From positions 186,001 through 250,000 of the forward strand of contig NZ_JABRWP010000002.1 in the NCBI RefSeq assembly GCF_013249045.1: a stretch of DNA of 64,000 nucleotides, written 5' to 3'. How positions within the stretch are numbered: the stretch's first letter is position 1; each line of letters starts with the position of its first letter. Position numbers and translations under genes: made by a program. This stretch comes from Winogradskyella eckloniae (GTDB lineage: Bacteria > Bacteroidota > Bacteroidia > Flavobacteriales > Flavobacteriaceae). Below the pieces are notes generated by a model that saw nothing but the letters and a program-made list of their open reading frames with translations, was not told where the DNA came from and made no database searches. Of this stretch, positions 62,372 to 64,000 are shown one piece after another.

Positions 62372-63556
62372 ATGAAAATTTTAGCCATTGACGATCAACA
62401 ATTAGTTTTACTGCCTTTGCAAAAAAGATTAGCAGAATTAGGTTATGAAGTAAAAATTGAAACTGATGCTCAGAAAGGATTAGATTTATATGAATCGTTT
62501 AATCCAGATTTGGTTATTGTAGATATCAATATGCCAAAAATTTCAGGTCTGGAAGTGGTTTCATATATAAGACATAGTAAAAACCCAAAAACTTCAATTA
62601 TGGTGTTGTCTGGCGATACACAAGATGATACAATTACACAAGGTTTTGAATTGGGTATTGATGATTACATGAAAAAGCCATTGAGTTTAAACGAGATTAG
62701 TGCTCGTGTAAAACGTTTAATTGGTGCGCCAGAAATACAAAATTCTGTAGCCAAAAGTGAAGTAATGATCCAAGAACGATGTGTAGGTGTGGTTATTCCT
62801 TGCTATAATGAAGAAGAACGTTTATTAAGTGATGAATTTTTAAGTTATATAGATAAAAACTCTGGTTATCATTTATGCTTTGTAAATGATGGAAGTAAGG
62901 ATAGAACCTTAGAAGTTCTTCAAAATTTACAAAAAGGACGCGAAGATTTTATAACAGTTTACGATTGTGAGAAAAATGGAGGAAAGGCTGAAGCGGTTCG
63001 TTTAGGAATGTTGCACATGGCTAAAAAGACCGACTTAGATTACATTGGATTTTTAGATGCCGATTTATCAACAGATTTAGCTGATTTTGATGACCTAGTA
63101 AAAACGATTGAAACTTCAGATTTTAAAATTGTGAGTGGCTCAAGAATATCTAGAATGGGAGCAGACATTACAAAGGAATCCGCTAGAAAAATTATTAGTT
63201 TAACCATTAACTTTATTATTCGAAAGATTTTAAAAATGGATTTTAAAGACACGCAATGTGGAGCTAAAATTTTTCATAAAGATGTCATTGATATTGCTTT
63301 TGGAGAAAAGTTTGTAACACAATGGATCTTTGATGTTGAAATCTTTAAAAGAATGAGTATCCACTTCGGATTGAAAAAAGCTAAAGAAATGCTTTGTGAA
63401 CAACCGTTAAAACGATGGATACATGCAGATGGTTCTAAATTATCTATGAAAGACTCCGTAAAAATTGTTGCGCAGCTAGGTCAAATAGCTTGGGTATACA
63501 GATCAAAAAAATCTTATACAAAGGTATCTACTAACAGCGATTTAGAAATTGCTTAA
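62372..63556 (+). CDS. Receiver domain fused to a GT2 (DPM1-like) glycosyltransferase
   Basis: A 394-residue protein. Residues 1-118 are a response-regulator receiver: Asp7-Asp8, phosphoacceptor Asp51 (IVDINMPKISG), Ser80 and Lys102 (KKPLS). Residues about 138-370 are a polyprenyl-phosphate-mannose-synthase-like GT2: VVIPCYNEEERL, FVNDGSKDRT, FLDADLSTD (metal-binding DxD) and QCGAKIFHKD. No DNA-binding domain is present, so phosphorylation may control sugar transfer directly. The gene carries a LytTR-like promoter, and the HPt and receivers of the 40-46 kb operon are possible phosphate sources. Confidence 0.88.
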   Translation: MKILAIDDQQLVLLPLQKRLAELGYEVKIETDAQKGLDLYESFNPDLVIVDINMPKISGLEVVSYIRHSKNPKTSIMVLSGDTQDDTITQGFELGIDDYMKKPLSLNEISARVKRLIGAPEIQNSVAKSEVMIQERCVGVVIPCYNEEERLLSDEFLSYIDKNSGYHLCFVNDGSKDRTLEVLQNLQKGREDFITVYDCEKNGGKAEAVRLGMLHMAKKTDLDYIGFLDADLSTDLADFDDLVKTIETSDFKIVSGSRISRMGADITKESARKIISLTINFIIRKILKMDFKDTQCGAKIFHKDVIDIAFGEKFVTQWIFDVEIFKRMSIHFGLKKAKEMLCEQPLKRWIHADGSKLSMKDSVKIVAQLGQIAWVYRSKKSYTKVSTNSDLEIA

Positions 63557-63577
63557 AAATTTCTGAAAACATAAAAA

Positions 63578-64000
63578 ATGAAGCTAGGAATCATTATTAT
63601 ATTTTATAACAATGGTGCGCAAATAGATAAGAAATTCTTTAGAGAATATATAAAATCAAACCATAATGTAGAACTATGTTTGGTAGATAATAATAGTTCA
63701 GATAATACCTTAAGTCAATTAGAAGAGATTAAAGAATGGAGTTTATCGCGAGTGTCAGTTATAGAAATTAAAAAGAAAACTACTGAAAATGCCGCTAAAA
63801 AAGCAGGCGCAAGATATATGTTTAATCAATTTAATCTTAAGCATATAGGGTTTATAAGTGTCAATACTATTTATAAAAACGGAGATTCTTTAAATTCAGT
63901 AGTGCAAAGTGTGTGTGAAAATTACGAGTCAATTATAGATGAAAATCTAAAGACTATTGCTAAACAAGATATAAAACAGACCTTATTTAAAAGTATTTTT
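63578..64000 (+). CDS. GT2-like protein, truncated by the window end
   Basis: An open frame from the ATG at 63578 to the end of the window (141 codons, no stop). It starts MKLGIIIIFYNNGAQIDKKF and has LVDNNSSDNTLSQLEE near residue 42, the GT2 nucleotide-binding pattern. Where the DxD would stand (after KHIGFI near residue 100) the text reads SVNTIY, so the metal site seems lost. It starts 21 bp after the receiver-GT2 gene and is probably co-transcribed with it. Confidence 0.65.
   Translation, partial: MKLGIIIIFYNNGAQIDKKFFREYIKSNHNVELCLVDNNSSDNTLSQLEEIKEWSLSRVSVIEIKKKTTENAAKKAGARYMFNQFNLKHIGFISVNTIYKNGDSLNSVVQSVCENYESIIDENLKTIAKQDIKQTLFKSIF

Noticed and set aside
1-64000. CRISPR array, prophage, integrase or transposase
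   Set aside because: No regularly spaced repeat array and no recognisable phage, recombinase or transposase gene was found in either strand.

Overview
The window comes from an AT-rich genome of the family Flavobacteriaceae (Bacteroidota). The signs are: TAnnTTTG promoter elements with a TTTG 19 bp upstream at the tRNA promoter; a DNA polymerase III alpha subunit with a fused N-terminal proofreading exonuclease; a type IX secretion C-terminal signal; a BlaI/BlaR1-type pair with TonB C-terminal domains; DUF6090 and DUF4230 families; and a dispersed repeat of the 'CCCCTTAATCCCCAAAGGGG' kind common in this family. Genus cannot be fixed from the sequence alone; something near Winogradskyella, Psychroserpens or Olleya would fit.

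Region 1-39.7 kb is mostly housekeeping and ordinary accessory DNA. It holds tRNA methylation (trmB), a LysE exporter and an alkyltransferase-like protein; an Fe-S and electron-transfer group (Mrp, NifU, ferredoxin reductase, ferredoxin); glutaryl-CoA dehydrogenase; tRNA1(Val) methyltransferase; rimM and rpsP; dnaE; and a TetR/short-chain dehydrogenase unit with two matching operators. Then come two tandem dehalogenase-like lipoproteins, trxA, a DUF58 protein, tRNA-Asp, an unlisted 58-residue exported peptide, a TPR histidine kinase/response regulator pair, a BlaI/M56 pair with TPR and TonB-like partners, Bax inhibitor-1, a GT2/YbhN pair, ruvC, hemW, a cyclase, and DUF4260, DUF4230 and MmcQ/YjbR proteins.

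Region 39.7-46.4 kb is the most unusual part. Seven tightly packed genes (40281-46064) encode a receiver-only regulator, an H-NOX heme nitric-oxide sensor, a PAS histidine kinase, a FIST protein (the NosP sensor family), a second histidine kinase, an HPt protein and a LytTR response regulator. This looks like a phosphorelay fed by two candidate gas/heme sensors and ending in a LytTR DNA-binding protein.

Around this operon and through the following 18 kb, seven intergenic promoters carry nonamers related to CC[A/G]TTCGTC, which resembles the AlgR (LytTR family) binding motif. The nonamers come in pairs one 21-bp step apart and lie at fixed distances (61-62 and usually 82-83 bp) upstream of a TAnnTTTG-like element. 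I infer that these are sites for the operon's LytTR regulator. They precede the operon itself, a T9SS-exported protein, a flippase, a GT4 glycosyltransferase, a receiver-GT2 fusion and two possible small RNAs.

Region 49-64 kb holds two DUF6090 membrane proteins and a polysaccharide-like locus: a TPR/outer-membrane barrel protein, a Wzx-like flippase, a GT4 enzyme, a membrane-anchored GH5-like hydrolase, an exported Ig-like protein, a 1029-residue polytopic protein, a response-regulator/glycosyltransferase fusion and a GT2-like gene running off the window. The proposed whole is a system in which nitric oxide or a related redox signal controls, by transcription and perhaps directly through the receiver-GT2 protein, the making or export of an extracellular glycan. 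The individual protein families are recognised from sequence; the wiring is inference.
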